Below are positions 44,919 through 53,992 of a stretch of DNA of 64,000 nt, piece by piece; the stretch's first letter is position 1; the number at the start of each line of letters is the position of its first letter. Source of the DNA: Nostoc sp. XA010 (lineage in GTDB: Bacteria; Cyanobacteriota; Cyanobacteriia; Cyanobacteriales; Nostocaceae); NCBI RefSeq assembly GCF_020829625.1, contig NZ_JAIVFX010000009.1, forward strand, positions 124,001 through 188,000. Reading direction: 5' to 3'. Under the pieces are notes generated by a model. That model made no database searches. It saw only the letters and a program-made list of their open reading frames with translations, and was not told the DNA's origin. The position numbers and the translations under genes were made by a program.

Positions 44919-45698
44919 TTACATATATCTTGTTAGTTGAACTCGGTAGCGGTCTTTTTTTGTAACAGCGATTTCCCCAACTTCTAAACGTCCTTTAGAG
45001 CGAATGGCGATTAAGTCGCCTGATTTGACTTGAGAACTAGCTTGAGTAACTTCCTTCCAATTGACGCGCACATCACCAGCATCAATGAAATCAACCATTT
45101 TGCTGCGAGACATGCCAAAACCAGCAGATGCGATCGCATCTAATCGCAAAGAAGCCTCTACAGTAGTTAATTCTTTTTTCTTCGGTTCCCTAACCCTTAA
45201 TTCACTTACCTCAATCCGCTGAGTTTTCACAGGAACCGATCGCACCTGTTTCAGACTCAATTCCAAAAATTCCACCAACTCCGGTGCAACAATCGCCTGC
45301 GCCCCCCGTTCTCCCAAGACAATCACATCTCCCGTCTTTTCACGAACAATTCCCGTCCCCAACATTGCGCCTAAAAAGTCGCGGTGAGAGGCGGTATCAA
45401 ACAGGAAATTACCAGCAATTTCCACAGCCACAAGGCTGACTTCAGACTGATCTAAGGGAAGTTGCGAACGAGCGATCGCTATTCTTTGGCGTTCAGCTTG
45501 CGGATATCCGCCCCACGCAACTAATTGCACTTCTGTTAATCGGTTAAACACCCGTTGAATTTCTGCCAATTCTGGGGGAGACAGAAAATCAGTCAAAATC
45601 ACTTCCCAAGTTTTGATGGCTTGCTCCGCTTGATCGATTACACGAGCTACACTATCTCGATTTTCAACGCCTTTTAAAAGTTCTTCTCTTGGCAACAT
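44919..45698 (-). CDS. Photosystem II S4-domain protein (YlmH-like)
   Basis: A 259-residue RNA-binding protein. The C-terminal S4 domain (about 185-245) contains RLDAIASAGFGMSRSKMVDF and IDAGDVRVNWKEVTQASSQV, ending KDRYRVQLTRYM. The N-terminal YlmH-like part has FLSPPELAEIQRVFNRL and ATLRQ-like segments; DFLGAMLGTGIVREKTGDVI and VLGERGAQAIVAPEL are family signatures. The cyanobacterial and plant version is associated with photosystem II; its exact task is not known. Flanked by STRR. Confidence 0.9.
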   Translation of the reverse strand: MLPREELLKGVENRDSVARVIDQAEQAIKTWEVILTDFLSPPELAEIQRVFNRLTEVQLVAWGGYPQAERQRIAIARSQLPLDQSEVSLVAVEIAGNFLFDTASHRDFLGAMLGTGIVREKTGDVIVLGERGAQAIVAPELVEFLELSLKQVRSVPVKTQRIEVSELRVREPKKKELTTVEASLRLDAIASAGFGMSRSKMVDFIDAGDVRVNWKEVTQASSQVKSGDLIAIRSKGRLEVGEIAVTKKDRYRVQLTRYM

Positions 45699-45946
45699 TC
45701 TTAAAAATTATGAGTTATGAATTGAGAATTAAGCTTTATAACTATCTTGATTCTAACTTTCTAAAGCGACTGATGTTGAACTATAACACGGCATTTTCTC
45801 TAGTCTAAAAATCTCTCATGCTTTTCTTTTGATAGTTCCAGCACCCAGAGTTTTAATCCCTATTGACCCCTGATGAATAGTACGTAAAATTATACGTAGA
45901 GACTAATAATTTTCTTAAATCGGCGTTGACTAAAAACGCATAACTT

Positions 45947-46441
45947 ATGTCTATCGGGACTTTCGGCAATATCTACTCAGATGAATTAATTACAGCCACT
46001 GAGTTGAATCGTCAACCTGGGCGAGTTCTGGACAAAGCTTTAGAACGCCCAGTGACAATTACTCGCAATGATCAGTCTTTTGCCTTGCTGCGCCGGGAGG
46101 AAGTGGCTTTTCTCTTGAAAGCAGCAACACAGAGTAAAGCTGTTTTTGAGGCGTTAACTGTCGCCTTCTCTTTGTTACTGGGAAAGGAAATCGGTTTTGA
46201 ACATCCTTATGGATGGCTGAGTGTGTTTGAAGAAGATGATCTGCAAGACTTTATTAAGGAACTGAGTGAGGCTTTTGGGTTGATAGATTCTTCAACTACA
46301 GCATGGGAGATAATTGACGCGATCATCCATGAATGGCATGAGAGCGCCGTAGCTGCTGCTAGTCCTGAACTGGCAAATGCTTTTAGTGCCGAGACTGATG
46401 AAGTACCATTAAAGCCGCCATCTACTCAGAGTGCTGTCTGA
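45947..46441 (+). CDS. Phd/YefM-type antitoxin with long C-terminal region
   Basis: A 164-residue protein. The N-terminal 50 residues match Phd/YefM DNA-binding antitoxins (ITATELNRQPGRVLDKALER, PVTITRNDQSFALLRREE). The remaining 110 residues (FEALTVAFSLLLGKEIGFEH, AWEIIDAIIHEWHESAVAAA) are longer than usual for an antitoxin and look helical. It precedes a RelE-like toxin frame that is broken, so the antitoxin may be an orphan that now only regulates itself or counters other toxins. Confidence 0.85.
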   Translation: MSIGTFGNIYSDELITATELNRQPGRVLDKALERPVTITRNDQSFALLRREEVAFLLKAATQSKAVFEALTVAFSLLLGKEIGFEHPYGWLSVFEEDDLQDFIKELSEAFGLIDSSTTAWEIIDAIIHEWHESAVAAASPELANAFSAETDEVPLKPPSTQSAV

Positions 46442-46478
46442 ATGAGAGTAGTCAGATAACCAACAAGAAAATCCAATA

Positions 46479-46824
46479 GTGGAGAATGTGGAGCCGCCAC
46501 TCGTTAAACTGACGGCTCCAGCATCATCTGAGATAGAAAGCACTTGGTTAGTGGTAGCTAAAAATCGTCGGGTGAATCGAGACTGGGAAGCTTTAATGCA
46601 GCGCCATCCAGAAAATACACGTCGTTGTTACGAGGATTTATGTATTGCACCAACCACCAGACAACCTTTGTAGGGTTTGCCCTTTAAAGGGCAAACCCTA
46701 CAAAGGTGCATGGGAATATGAGGTGACAAAAGGGGACAGAGTATTTTACGTTCCTGATCAAGAAGAGTTGAAAGTCATTGTCTACTACGCAGGAAAACAT
46801 CCAAATCCTTCACCCACACCGTAA
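46479..46824 (+). pseudogene. RelE/ParE-like toxin interrupted by a palindrome
   Basis: The frame from GTG 46479 gives a toxin N-terminus (VVAKNRRVNRDWEALMQRHP, RRCYEDLCIAPTTRQPL) and stops at 46671-46673. From about 46690, in another frame, the toxin continues: GKPYKGAWEYEVTKGDRVFY then VPDQEELKVIVYYAGKHPNP to TAA 46822-46824. The break coincides with a perfect 42-bp palindrome (46665-46706). The toxin should therefore be inactive unless ribosomes shift frame. Confidence 0.82.
46665..46706. repeat. Perfect 42-bp palindrome
   Basis: Symmetry centre between 46685 and 46686; each arm is CCTTTGTAGGGTTTGCCCTTT or its complement. One arm equals the natural toxin sequence, the other looks like an inverted duplication of it, as made by template switching at a hairpin. 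Confidence 0.92.
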
Positions 46825-46888
46825 TTCCTGCAAATAAGGAAGAGTGGGCTACAAATTAAAAGTTCTTCTCGTGTAAACTACGATTCAT

Positions 46889-47398
46889 TCAATACACAGT
46901 ATTTGTGTCAGCATAACCTTGGATATTTTCTGGATCAAACTGACGTAATATTCGGGTTGCTTGTCGAGTGAGAGTTTCAGAACCTTGAACGGCAACTAAA
47001 TATTTACCTGCATCTAAACGGTTGCGATAAGGTAAAGCATCACCACCACCTACAAGTAAACCGATTCCGCCACCGACCACCACACCACCCATAGCACCAC
47101 TAGCAGCACCCAGCAGCCCGCCAACGATGTGATTGCCAATTTCACCCGCCCAGGCAAAAGTATCTAAACCAGTAATCAGGCTGAATGTAAAACCTGCAAA
47201 AAAGCCGAATGGTATCAGCCAGGTTGCCATCAGTTGTGCTTGCTTTTTAGCTTGGTCTTTGGGGTCAATTAAGCCAAACTCGTCAGCTGTTTTATATCCT
47301 TTCCCCAGGATAGTGCTGTTTATGCCTTGTTCTTCTAAAGCTAAGTAAGCAGCTTCGGCTTGAATACGGTCTGGTAATACGGCAACAAGGTAATTCAT
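46889..47398 (-). CDS. Membrane protein with glycine-rich span, unknown
   Basis: A 169-residue protein. The N-terminal segment MNYLVAVLPDRIQAEAAYLA and C-terminal LVAVQGSETLTRQATRIL look like two halves of a ferredoxin-like fold. Between them are a hydrophobic span (LMATWLIPFGFFAGFTFSLI) and a glycine-zipper-like region (GGLLGAASGAMGGVVVGGG). This arrangement is found in conserved cyanobacterial stress-type membrane proteins of unknown function. The final residues QGYADTNTVY are polar. It is monocistronic. Confidence 0.78.
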   Translation of the reverse strand: MNYLVAVLPDRIQAEAAYLALEEQGINSTILGKGYKTADEFGLIDPKDQAKKQAQLMATWLIPFGFFAGFTFSLITGLDTFAWAGEIGNHIVGGLLGAASGAMGGVVVGGGIGLLVGGGDALPYRNRLDAGKYLVAVQGSETLTRQATRILRQFDPENIQGYADTNTVY

Positions 47399-47505
47399 TG
47401 ATTTTACAATTTGTCTAATAGAAGTTTTGCCTTAATTAACAGCGTATCAGTCCTGGTCGAATCATCCTGCATTGGTTAGAAGTGAGGAGTTAGGAGTTAG
47501 GAGTT

Positions 47506-47555
47506 AGGAATCTTACTCCCCAACGCTCGCTCTTAAGGGGCTGGGGGTTAGGTCT
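47506..47555. repeat. 50-bp dispersed repeat, copy B (inverted)
   Basis: Exact reverse complement of 31135-31184. It is preceded by AGGAGTTAGGAGTT heptamers (about 47485-47505) and followed within 20 bases by another repeat (AACCGCGTAGGCGTAGCCCG). Confidence 0.9.
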
Positions 47556-47637
47556 GTATAAAACTCAACTGCAAACCGCGTAGGCGTAGCCCGCCGCAGG
47601 CATCGCCCAAGTTAACACAAGTTAAATGTACATCCGA

Positions 47638-48015
47638 TCACTTTAGCAAATCTAGTGGCTCACAAAAATTGTTCACGCCTTGCTTGAGGACATATATCAA
47701 AACTGGTGTTGCCAAAATTTTAGGAAACGTGGGCATTGCTTTTAGATGTTCCATCATCTTTTGAGGTGAACTATTAAGCAAATCTTCCCGATATTCTTGT
47801 TCGCAAATGACCACACGCCATTTTCTAGCCAAAGCATCTAACCACTCGGAATTTGCTCTTTCTGGTTGCTGTCCTGCCCGGATAGCTAGCGTCATCGCTG
47901 CATCTTCTAAATCTCCATCACAGTCTTCAATCAAATCCAGCGCTTCCATATCGCTGGGATCATCTGCCAATTGAGAGCGAAACTGTGCAATTTCTTGAGA
48001 TGTTACTTTAGTCAT
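47638..48015 (-). CDS. Conserved cyanobacterial protein of unknown function
   Basis: A 125-residue soluble acidic protein starting MTKVTSQEIAQFRSQLADDP at ATG 48015. The upstream 16 residues of the open frame (to 48063) are Arg-rich and look non-coding. Blocks such as LDLIEDCDGDLEDAAMTLAI and FPKILATPVLIYVLKQGVNN are distinctive. I recognise it only as a type often seen in cyanobacterial genomes. No membrane segment or catalytic motif. Confidence 0.75.
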   Translation of the reverse strand: MTKVTSQEIAQFRSQLADDPSDMEALDLIEDCDGDLEDAAMTLAIRAGQQPERANSEWLDALARKWRVVICEQEYREDLLNSSPQKMMEHLKAMPTFPKILATPVLIYVLKQGVNNFCEPLDLLK

Positions 48016-48117
48016 GAGTCTTTGACAAGGCGAGCGATGCCTACGGCGGTAAACTACGGACACTCAGTTATGCTACATCATTTCACAAAATTGCTGTTAA
48101 AAATACGTTCTTTTAGC

Positions 48118-48162
48118 AAAAAGCCTCATTCTTCAATGTAATTATTGAAAAATGAGGCTTTT
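48118..48162 (-). terminator. Intrinsic terminator after the TolC-like gene
   Basis: AAAAGCCTCATT and AATGAGGCTTTT arms, with an inner TTCAAT/ATTGAA pair, and T-runs on both sides. It lies about 120 bases downstream of the minus-strand TolC-like gene and upstream of the 125-residue gene, so it should end the kai-hgdD transcript. Confidence 0.8.
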
Positions 48163-48278
48163 AGAATTTTTAATTGAAAGTACAGGTCGGCGGAAATAAA
48201 CTTACCATTTCATTACAGCCAGAAAGCCCAAAATTAAAGCATGGGTGACTTTTGACTTTTGACTTCCCCAAAGGGGCG

Positions 48279-50525
48279 CTAGCGTAATGCTCTGAGGGTA
48301 ACAGACCGTTGTAACTGAGCTAAAGCACGGTTGTAATCCAAAATTGCCGTGACTCGATTACCTTCAGCTTGTGTGAGGTCGTTTTCAGAGTTAATGACAT
48401 CAGTTTGAGTACCTACACCAGCTTGGAATCGCAAACGCGCTAAACGTAGAGCTTCTCTAGCTTGTTCTAAAGCGGTATTAGCGGTTTGAACATTGGCCAA
48501 ACTAGATTGCTGGGTAGAATAGGCTTGTTCTACCTGAAAGCGAATTTGGTTGCGCTGTTCGGCAAATTGAGTTTCTGCGATCGCAATATTAGCTCTCGAC
48601 TGAGCTGCCCTTGCTCTTGCTGCTCCTCCATCAAACACATTTAGGGTTGCCCTAACTCCGAATGAATAACCATCAGTAACACTGGCATTATCATCGAACT
48701 GATCTAGCAGGTCGTAGCTGGCGACCAAACTAACTTGAGGGCCCAACTCTGCAAGGGACTGCCTACGCTGTTGCTCAAAAGTATTGCGTTGTGCTAGCTG
48801 CTGTTGCAATTCTGGACGATTTTGATAAGCCAGCACAATACTTTGTTCTAGCGTTGGGTTCCAAAGACCAGCTAACTGTACAGGGTCGGCTGCACTAATA
48901 TTTACCGCCTGCGGTAAACTTATCCGAGTTGCTAACTGACGACGGGAAATTGCCTGCTGCGATCTAGCATTAGTCAAATTTTGTTGGGCATTTGCTAAAT
49001 TTACCTGCGATCGCAACACATCAAACCGCGTACCAACCCCAGCTCGCTCTAAAGCTTCTGCATCACGCAAACTAGCCTCAGAGTTCTGCACAGCCGACTG
49101 GGCAATACGTACTTGTTCATCCGCTTGTTGCAGATTGTAGTAGTCAGTGGCAACATTCAGACGGATTGTCTCAGACTGAGTTTCTACAGCCAACTCATTA
49201 AAACGTACCTGTTCTTCAGCCGCTCTGATGTTAGCTTGCACTCTTCCAGAACTATAAATGTTATATGAAAGTTGTGCTTGACCAGAAAAAGATGTACTGG
49301 GTTGATCTTGGTTAGAAAGTAAGCCGTTTCGCCCACTTAATTCGTCCGTCAGCTGACTACCAGCAGACTGACTACGAGTAAGATCCGTGCTAATTCCCAG
49401 AGTGGGCAACAAAGCAGCTTGCGCCTCGCGTAGAGATGCTCGATTGCGTTCTAGCTCCAATAGAGACACCTGTAAATCCCGATTATTGCGCCGTGCTAGC
49501 TCTAGAGCCTGTGCTAAAGTAATCGGCTGATTTCCCTGAAGTCTCACTTCCTCCGGTTTGGTGGGAAATTGCAGGGGATTTGAGCTAGGAATCAGGTTCT
49601 GTGGAATTTGCACCGGCCCTGACGGCGCAGGAGTTATGGTTCTCGGCACTGTGGAAGGTTGCACCGAACCCCCTGGTACAGGAATTATGGTTTCTGGCAC
49701 TGTGGAAGGTTGCACCGAACCCTCTGGTGCAGGAGTTATAGTTTCCGGTGCAGTGGGAGTTGGCGTCGAATCTGTCGGAATTGGGGCATTACTCTGAGCA
49801 ATGCGTAAGCCAGCAGCATTTTCTTGTGAGCAGGTACTTGAAATCAGCTGCTTTGCTACTGATTTGCTTTTCCCTAACTCCTGTGGACATTGTTGCGCTG
49901 ACAACAGTTTTGCTGATCCTACACCTGTAGCTGAAGTTTGTAAAAATGTTTGCGACTGAGTAACAGTATTTATCTTTTGAACCACTCGCTGCTGTGCAGA
50001 AGACAGGGACAAAATTTCTTTTTGGACAGAAGAGGGTTTTGAAGTGTAGTTGGGAACTACTATGCTCTTTGATTTCTGCCCATAAGCGCTTGAATTACTG
50101 TTTTTTTGGTTATTTTGAGCAGAACGGCTGACAGCAAGCTGTTGGGAAGCATTAAAGGTAGGTGTCGAACTGAAAAATCTACCTTTATCTTTCTTAAGTA
50201 CTTGTTTTATTGGCACAACAGTATTTTCAGATCTAAACACTGGAATACTGTTATTACTTAAAGGCTTCATACTAAGTTTACTGAAACCGAAAGCAGGTAC
50301 TAGGGTTGGAACACTAACATTTGCACCATTATGCAATTGCGTATTCACAATGCCCCCAATTAAGTCTTGACCATAAGTAGAAGTCAAAACACTAGGAGAA
50401 GAGGCCAGCCGTACCCCAGTTAGTTTTACAGTACCAGCCCAAGTTGGCTGAGTTGTTAAGACTGCTGCTGTCACACCAGGCAATAAGCTATGGAATAATT
50501 GCTGTCCTTTCACCGCATCCCTCAC
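48279..50525 (-). CDS. hgdD: TolC-family outer membrane exporter, HgdD-like
   Basis: A 748-residue TolC-type channel. The first 30 residues look like an export signal (LLPGVTAAVLTTQPTWAGTV), followed by a short beta-like segment TVKLTGVRLASSPSVLT that recalls an AMIN domain, then a long Ser/Thr/Pro-rich stretch with three imperfect repeats (TVPETIIPVPGGSVQPS) up to about residue 330. The two outer-membrane-factor repeats follow (about 340-535 and 550-745), with ITLAQALELARRNNRDLQVS and LRLARLRFQAGVGTQTDVIN. In Anabaena the TolC homologue HgdD, needed to lay down heterocyst glycolipids, is encoded next to kaiC; the same position here supports the name. It follows kaiC after 91 bases on the same strand and may share its transcript. 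Confidence 0.85.
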   Translation of the reverse strand: MRDAVKGQQLFHSLLPGVTAAVLTTQPTWAGTVKLTGVRLASSPSVLTSTYGQDLIGGIVNTQLHNGANVSVPTLVPAFGFSKLSMKPLSNNSIPVFRSENTVVPIKQVLKKDKGRFFSSTPTFNASQQLAVSRSAQNNQKNSNSSAYGQKSKSIVVPNYTSKPSSVQKEILSLSSAQQRVVQKINTVTQSQTFLQTSATGVGSAKLLSAQQCPQELGKSKSVAKQLISSTCSQENAAGLRIAQSNAPIPTDSTPTPTAPETITPAPEGSVQPSTVPETIIPVPGGSVQPSTVPRTITPAPSGPVQIPQNLIPSSNPLQFPTKPEEVRLQGNQPITLAQALELARRNNRDLQVSLLELERNRASLREAQAALLPTLGISTDLTRSQSAGSQLTDELSGRNGLLSNQDQPSTSFSGQAQLSYNIYSSGRVQANIRAAEEQVRFNELAVETQSETIRLNVATDYYNLQQADEQVRIAQSAVQNSEASLRDAEALERAGVGTRFDVLRSQVNLANAQQNLTNARSQQAISRRQLATRISLPQAVNISAADPVQLAGLWNPTLEQSIVLAYQNRPELQQQLAQRNTFEQQRRQSLAELGPQVSLVASYDLLDQFDDNASVTDGYSFGVRATLNVFDGGAARARAAQSRANIAIAETQFAEQRNQIRFQVEQAYSTQQSSLANVQTANTALEQAREALRLARLRFQAGVGTQTDVINSENDLTQAEGNRVTAILDYNRALAQLQRSVTLRALR

Positions 50526-50575
50526 ACGAAAATCAATCTAGCGGCAGAAAACCTTTCTTCACCACAGAATATAGC

Positions 50576-50621
50576 ACGATACTAAATTTAGGAAAGAATA
50601 TACTACGATACTAAATTTAGG
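50576..50621. repeat. 17-bp direct repeat spanning the kaiC stop codon
   Basis: ACGATACTAAATTTAGG at 50576-50592 and again at 50605-50621, period 29 bases, with similar GAATAT(A) just before each. The second copy includes the kaiC stop. It lies in the kaiC-hgdD spacer. Confidence 0.85.
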
Positions 50622-52179
50622 GTTCGGAACTCTGTTTGTCTTCAAAACGTCTAACAATGCGAGAAAGTTCCGCCTTTTCATCGATACTAACGCGAGTAGG
50701 AGCACCGCTAATAATCCGTTCGTAGTTTCGGAATGAATCTTTGATATCGGGCCCGTCAGCAGTAATATTATACTCACGAATGCCCTTATCATGCCAAGAG
50801 CCCCTCATTTTAAATACGTTAATTGCCCGCGACATTTCTCCACGAATTTCTACGTACTGTAGCATCAGAATTGTATCGGTAATCGTGGAGATGTGAGAGT
50901 CAGTAATGGAATGCGCTCCCAGAAATTGATCAGTTGTGTTAGTAAAGAAACCAGTAATTTCTTCTTGTTTAGCATAACCCGTCACACCAATTACAAACTG
51001 CCGAAATGCATTATTGCTGACTCCTCTAGCTAATGCTGATAGGGAGTCAATAGCAATTCGGGCTGGTTTGAATACAGCAATTTCTGATTTTATAATTTGT
51101 AAGTGGTCTTCTAAACCAGTTGATTCGGGATAGGTACAAATTATTTTGAGTAAACCTTGATCTTCTAATTCTTCAAAATCAATTCCCCAAGAGGAAGCAT
51201 TACGAGATAGTTGGGCGCGTGATTCTTCATAAGCAAATAATATTGCTTGTTCTCCATTCAGGCAACCATTTTGAATAAACTTACTTACTAACAGGGTTTT
51301 ACCAGTCCCTGTGGCTCCTGTTGCCAAAATAATTGAATCTTTAAAGAAACCACCACCGCACATTTCATCTAAGGTTTTGACACCAGAAGATACCCTGACA
51401 TTAGAAGATCGTTGAGTCAAGCGCATTGCTCCCAGTGGGAAGATGTTAACTCCTTCATTAGTAATTGTGAAGGGATATTCGCCTTTCATGTGAGTTGTGC
51501 CGCGCAACTTGAGAATTTCAGTTGTGCGACGGCGGCGTTCTCCTTCTAAAACGTTGCGAACAATTACTACATTATCGGAAACAAATTCTTCCACTCCAAA
51601 AGAGGCGACGGGGCCATATTCTTCGCTACGTTCAGTTGTAATAATAGTGGTGACATTGAGTAGTTTGAGACGGGCTACTAGGCGGAAAATCTCGCGCCGG
51701 ACTACTCCCATCGCTTCATACTGCTGAAACACTGCTGTTATTGAGTCGATTGAAACTCGTTTAGCTTTGTATTTGCGAATAGCATATTGCAATCGCTCAA
51801 TTAGTGCAGACAGGTCAAAATTACCAACGATATCCTGACCTTCAGGATCGGGAGATGCATCGAGAATAAACAACTTGCCTTCCTCGATTAGGCGTGGCAG
51901 GTTCCACCCAAAAACATGAGCGTTTTTAATAATATCACTGGGTGATTCTTCAAAAGTAACAAATACTCCTGGTTCGTCAAAGTAGGTGATGCCGTTATAG
52001 AGAAACTGAAGAGAGAATAAAGTTTTGCCTGTACCGGAAGTGCCACTAATCAAAGTAGTTCTACCAATTGGTAAACCACCATGACTAATATCATCAAACC
52101 CTTCGATCATCGTGCGAATTTTTTCTACACCCCCAATTTTTGGTGTGTTTTTTGGTTTTAGTTGCTCGGTTTCACTCAT
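50617..52179 (-). CDS. kaiC: Circadian clock ATPase/kinase KaiC
   Basis: A 520-residue duplicated RecA-type protein. CI domain: Walker A GTSGTGKT (46-53), catalytic E77/E78. CII domain: Walker A GATGTGKT (288-295), E318/E319, and the phosphorylation sites T426, S431 and T432 in GAHSITDSHISTITD, at the same numbers as in Synechococcus KaiC. The C-terminal tail after about 495 (RVSIDEKAELSRIVRRFEDK) is the A-loop and KaiA-binding peptide. KaiC hexamers phosphorylate and dephosphorylate with a 24-hour rhythm set by KaiA and KaiB. All key residues are kept, so a working clock core is expected. Confidence 0.98.
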   Translation of the reverse strand: MSETEQLKPKNTPKIGGVEKIRTMIEGFDDISHGGLPIGRTTLISGTSGTGKTLFSLQFLYNGITYFDEPGVFVTFEESPSDIIKNAHVFGWNLPRLIEEGKLFILDASPDPEGQDIVGNFDLSALIERLQYAIRKYKAKRVSIDSITAVFQQYEAMGVVRREIFRLVARLKLLNVTTIITTERSEEYGPVASFGVEEFVSDNVVIVRNVLEGERRRRTTEILKLRGTTHMKGEYPFTITNEGVNIFPLGAMRLTQRSSNVRVSSGVKTLDEMCGGGFFKDSIILATGATGTGKTLLVSKFIQNGCLNGEQAILFAYEESRAQLSRNASSWGIDFEELEDQGLLKIICTYPESTGLEDHLQIIKSEIAVFKPARIAIDSLSALARGVSNNAFRQFVIGVTGYAKQEEITGFFTNTTDQFLGAHSITDSHISTITDTILMLQYVEIRGEMSRAINVFKMRGSWHDKGIREYNITADGPDIKDSFRNYERIISGAPTRVSIDEKAELSRIVRRFEDKQSSEP

Positions 52180-52292
52180 TGCTTGATAACAAAAGGGTAT
52201 TAAAAACAGTTTTTTATGATTAAATTTCTGATTTTATTTTGGCGAGGCTATTTGTCAACATGGCTCCTCTAAATAGTTAAAACTTTAGCTCA

Positions 52293-52616
52293 TTAGTTAT
52301 TTTCCTCTTCAAAATCTCCTTCACTCAGTTCTTCATAGAGCAAATCTAATCCAATTAATACTCTCTCCCTATCTGAAAGATCCCCGATAATTTTGCGAAC
52401 GGGTGGAGGCAAAATTTTAGATAATGTTGGTGTCGCCAATATTTTATCTTCTTCTGCCAGTTGCGGGCTTTTCAGTACATCGATTACTTTTAAAGCATAA
52501 ACACCTTTAAACTCCTGCTCTAAAATATTTTTGAGTGTTTTTAATGCCCGGACTGAATTAGGGGTATTCCCTGCTACGTAAAGTTTGAGAACGTAGGTTT
52601 TTCTGGCTTTATCCAT
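52293..52616 (-). CDS. kaiB: Circadian clock protein KaiB
   Basis: A 107-residue fold-switching protein: [60 protein letters not shown] and [19 protein letters not shown]. In its rare fold it binds the KaiC CI ring, takes up KaiA and lets CikA bind. The acidic tail [10 protein letters not shown] is typical. I chose the second ATG (52616, [10 protein letters not shown]), which fits the family; ATG 52622 adds two residues. It follows kaiA by about 100 bases and precedes kaiC by 113. Confidence 0.97.
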   Translation of the reverse strand: MDKARKTYVLKLYVAGNTPNSVRALKTLKNILEQEFKGVYALKVIDVLKSPQLAEEDKILATPTLSKILPPPVRKIIGDLSDRERVLIGLDLLYEELSEGDFEEENN

Positions 52617-52720
52617 ATACATACAAGCTAGTCATGAGAATATAAATACAATATTCGTTTACAGATTGTGGGTGATTAACAGAGGTAGCTTCTGCTAAGT
52701 TCAACATTGATAATTTTAAT

Positions 52721-53302
52721 TTATCTAGAAATCGAATTTCTGTAGAGTTCGCATAAGTGAGCCAGGATATCTATCAACGTTAAACGATAATCAAGTAAGG
52801 CTTCGTTGCTTCTGCCTTCTAATTTTAGCTGGGTAGAAAATTCTTCAATTATCTCCATGTGAATTTCGATGATTTGGGGCACAGGAATATTCGCATAAAA
52901 TATAGTATTGATAAATTTATCAATTTTTTCTTTGAGTGTTTTATCTGTGGTAAAATAGTTTATAAGAATCAGGCTGTAATCTGATTTAAGGCTTCTTAAT
53001 AATCCTTGCCTTTCTGCTGGAGTCATCTCCTGGAAAACCTGTTGGCTTTTTTGGATGTGACTGGCAAATACATAGATATAATTGTCTGTGTATGCTTGAT
53101 TTAAATTTTGTTGCAGCAAATTTGGTAAATAGTTAATTTTTCCAGAGGTAGTTGCAACAAGGGGTAGATAGAAAAATTGGGCAATAATCGCGTCAATAAC
53201 TTTCCACACCCATCGGCTCCAACCTTTTTGGTTGTGTAAATCAACTAGCTTATCTAAACATTTGTTAACATCAGGTTGCAGAATCAATATCGGTAATAAC
53301 AT
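52721..53302 (-). CDS. kaiA: Circadian clock protein KaiA, short form
   Basis: At 193 residues this KaiA is much shorter than the 284-residue Synechococcus protein. The C-terminal half is the KaiC-activating four-helix domain (QQVFQEMTPAERQGLLRSLK, FINTIFYANIPVPQIIEIHM, LLDYRLTLIDILAHLCELYR). The first 90 residues (ILILQPDVNKCLDKLVDLHN and following) may be a relic of the pseudo-receiver domain but do not cover it. Short KaiA proteins lacking the full receiver are known in Nostocales. It stimulates KaiC autophosphorylation through the A-loop. The missing receiver removes a proposed input site for quinones and light. Confidence 0.93.
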   Translation of the reverse strand: MLLPILILQPDVNKCLDKLVDLHNQKGWSRWVWKVIDAIIAQFFYLPLVATTSGKINYLPNLLQQNLNQAYTDNYIYVFASHIQKSQQVFQEMTPAERQGLLRSLKSDYSLILINYFTTDKTLKEKIDKFINTIFYANIPVPQIIEIHMEIIEEFSTQLKLEGRSNEALLDYRLTLIDILAHLCELYRNSISR

Positions 53303-53992
53303 TTATTCTTAAATCTATCTCCTCGATCGCCCTGACCAAGAAACTTGGGCTGATAACTTTGCCTAACGCTTATAAGGGAATACTAGGTGTGCAGTAAACT
53401 GGTGATTACACCCCAAAATAATGCTCTATGTTAACAGGTAGTGCTAATAAATGGCGGCGTAAATCAAGCTACCATTTTAAAACTTGCAAAAGCCTCGACA
53501 TACAAAAATTTTGACTTTTGACTTTTGCCTTTTGACTTCCGCTTTGCGGCCCCTAGCTACTCAACAACTTAGTGCAGCAACTGAGTAATTAGACTGGTTT
53601 TTGATGATGAGGTATCTGTCGGCATAGCAAGACACAGTAGTTAATCTATTATTATTTCCATATCTATATCTATGTATATAAATAAATAGATAGATTTTTT
53701 AATTTTGCTCCTTGATAAGATACTTAAACGAACTTAAAGGATTGTCCCATTTTAAATCATTATAATTCCTCAAGGTTCTAAAGCGATTCTTTGGGGCCAT
53801 AATTGTTTTAGCTGTCGCTATCGATGAGGAGTTTAAATACCAGTAAGACACTGGGGAGGCTAGTTGCTAAAACTTAGAAACGTCGCCTCTTGGAAAAATA
53901 TAAAGGACGCAAAAGTGCCCGTGAGGGGAAATCCCGTTTTTTTAATGGCGTTGAAATAACCAGAGTTGCTTATATGAGTCTTCTTAGAGGAT
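53303..53992. other. Divergent region between kaiA and the hybrid kinase gene
   Basis: About 690 bases that should contain the kai promoter and the kinase promoter. Contains a GACTTTTGACTTTTGCC-type STRR (53513-53540), a TATATCTATGTATATAAATA tract (about 53665-53690), and no gene. The kinase frame is open from 53890, so the last 100 bases may be coding. Confidence 0.5.
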
